Source: a bacterium (GTDB taxonomy: Bacteria > Bdellovibrionota > UBA1018). From it: DNA of 64,000 nt. Where the stretch lies: positions 47,683 through 111,682 of the forward strand of contig JAIEMT010000005.1 of assembly GCA_019751945.1 (NCBI GenBank), in the 5' to 3' direction. The notes below the pieces were generated by a model that saw only the letters and a list, made by a program, of their open reading frames with translations, was not told the DNA's origin and ran no database searches. Made by a program: the position numbers and the translations under genes. This document shows positions 63,333-64,000 of this stretch, in pieces (within the stretch, counting starts at the first letter, position 1; every line of letters begins with the position of its first letter).

Positions 63333-63923
63333 TCAATACACTAAAATGCGGCTATTAGTGGTGTCTGTGACAAATAAATTGCAGTTCGTCACATCGATCC
63401 CATTAGGTCGACTGAGGGTAGAAGCCGTTGGATTTGCCCCACCCTGATTCGCCAATTTGCTGGTAAAAATCGTTTGACCAATCACCATGTCGGCGCTGGC
63501 ACCGCTCACCGTAGGAATCGAATTGAAAACAAGAACGCGATTGTTGCTGGTATCAGAAACATAAAGACGACCGGCTGCATCGACTGCTACGGAGTGTGGC
63601 TGGTCCATGCTAGTAGCGGTAGTCCCCGTGAAGTACGAAACTAAATCCGGCTGACCAACGGCAACGTCTGCGCTAGCGCCATTGGAAGTCGGCACGGAGT
63701 TGAAAATAGTCACGCGATTGTTTCTTCGATCCGCCACGATCAGCTTGCCCGCGGCGATAATCGCATGCTGAGGCATATCCATACTGGCAGCTGTGGGTGG
63801 CTTCAAGTAAACATCGTTCAGGAAATCTGGCTGGCCCACAACCACATTTGCCGCCTGCATGTTTCCAGTGATGGGAAGATTGTAAATCAAGATACGATTA
63901 TTGTATGCATCTGTAACCACTAA
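63333..63923 (-). pseudogene. NHL-repeat protein, C-terminal fragment cut by an insertion
   Basis: About 195 residues of NHL-type propeller repeats with the pattern VVTDAYNNRILIYN...GQPDF, IVADRRNNRVTIFNSVP, YVSDTSNNRVLVFNSIP and FVTDTTNSRILVY, ending at a stop. The first repeat is cut in mid-unit at 63923, exactly where an insertion-sequence-like end begins. Residues read further upstream in this frame come from the inserted DNA. There is no signal peptide or start for the original gene in the window. Confidence 0.65.
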
Positions 63924-64000
63924 CAGGCTGATGAAAAACTCAAATTTTGAGGTTTCAAAAAAGTAAAATCGTTCTAAGCTTTTTTCCATGCGTGGAAATC
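63924..64000. mobile_element. Probable insertion sequence end (partial, continues past the window)
   Basis: CAGGCTGATGAAAAACTC at 63924-63941 resembles the terminal inverted repeats of IS1182-like elements (CAGGCTGTTGAAAAACT type), from memory. It is followed by the palindrome CTCAAATTTTGAG and, near the edge, TTTCCACGCATGGAAA as an inverted repeat. No transposase is visible because the window ends. The other end and target duplication are unseen. Confidence 0.5.

Overview
The window is a gene-dense stretch of a Gram-negative bacterial chromosome. Exported lipoproteins, OmpA and AsmA proteins, a secretin and class III signal peptides all imply an outer membrane. The mixture of small secreted proteins of unknown function, a Tad pilus run tied to FHA/PP2C signalling, 7TMR-DISM signalling, beta-propeller lipoproteins and sigma-54-type promoters suggests a member of the Bdellovibrionota (Bdellovibrio-like) or a related deltaproteobacterial-type lineage. 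This placement is inference. I see no rRNA, tRNA or CRISPR array.

Layout, left to right. 1-5677 (+): 3' end of a multihaem cytochrome, then tsaD-rsmA-DUF502-smpB-ggt. 5671-8369 (-): OmpA-like lipoprotein and a lysophospholipid transporter/acyltransferase fusion. 8370-8735: a regulatory region with a TGTCTA-N5-TAGACA dyad, a hairpin with a T-tract and a sigma-54-type promoter driving a 40-residue exported peptide. 8741-10772 (-): frameshifted 7TM receptor/cyclase. 10861-12505 (+): exported proteins of unknown function. 12502-18880 (-): M16 protease pair, thiolase, zapA, fthC, ymdB, scramblase-like. 19008-20465 (+): small unknowns. 20395-27923 (-): gatCAB, asmA, lipoprotein, ppx/gppA-like and an exported protein behind a Shine-Dalgarno-masking hairpin. 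27996-37820 (-): delta-60 repeat lipoprotein, pcrA/uvrD, ClC channel with CBS domains, glmS, glmU. 38035-41027 (+): dksA/traR-type gene and lon. 41040-46594: patatin-like protein, a second sigma-54/dyad-controlled small exported protein, a CheY/CheX-like pair and two CorC-type proteins. 46714-48977: small exported proteins and a YD-repeat protein. 49018-56884 (-): Tad/Flp pilus operon. 56998-63277 (-): PP2C phosphatase, three FHA proteins and a DUF192 protein. The right edge holds an NHL-repeat gene fragment abutting what looks like the end of an insertion sequence.

The strongest candidate for something undescribed is a two-locus regulon. The intergenic regions at 8370-8612 and 42438-42771 each carry a 17-bp dyad with the same half-sites and spacing, and a GG-N10-GC (-24/-12) promoter about 140 bp downstream. 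Each drives a small exported protein, and the divergent gene is a phospholipid enzyme in one case (acyltransferase) and a likely one in the other (patatin-like). This suggests one enhancer-binding protein linking envelope lipid remodelling to secretion of small peptides.

The Tad operon reads flp-flp-cpaA-flp-tadE-tadE-cpaB-cpaC-tadZ/A fusion-tadB under a strong sigma-70 promoter. It lies directly downstream of the PP2C/FHA gene block, which suggests phosphothreonine control of the pilus machine, though no kinase is present in the window.
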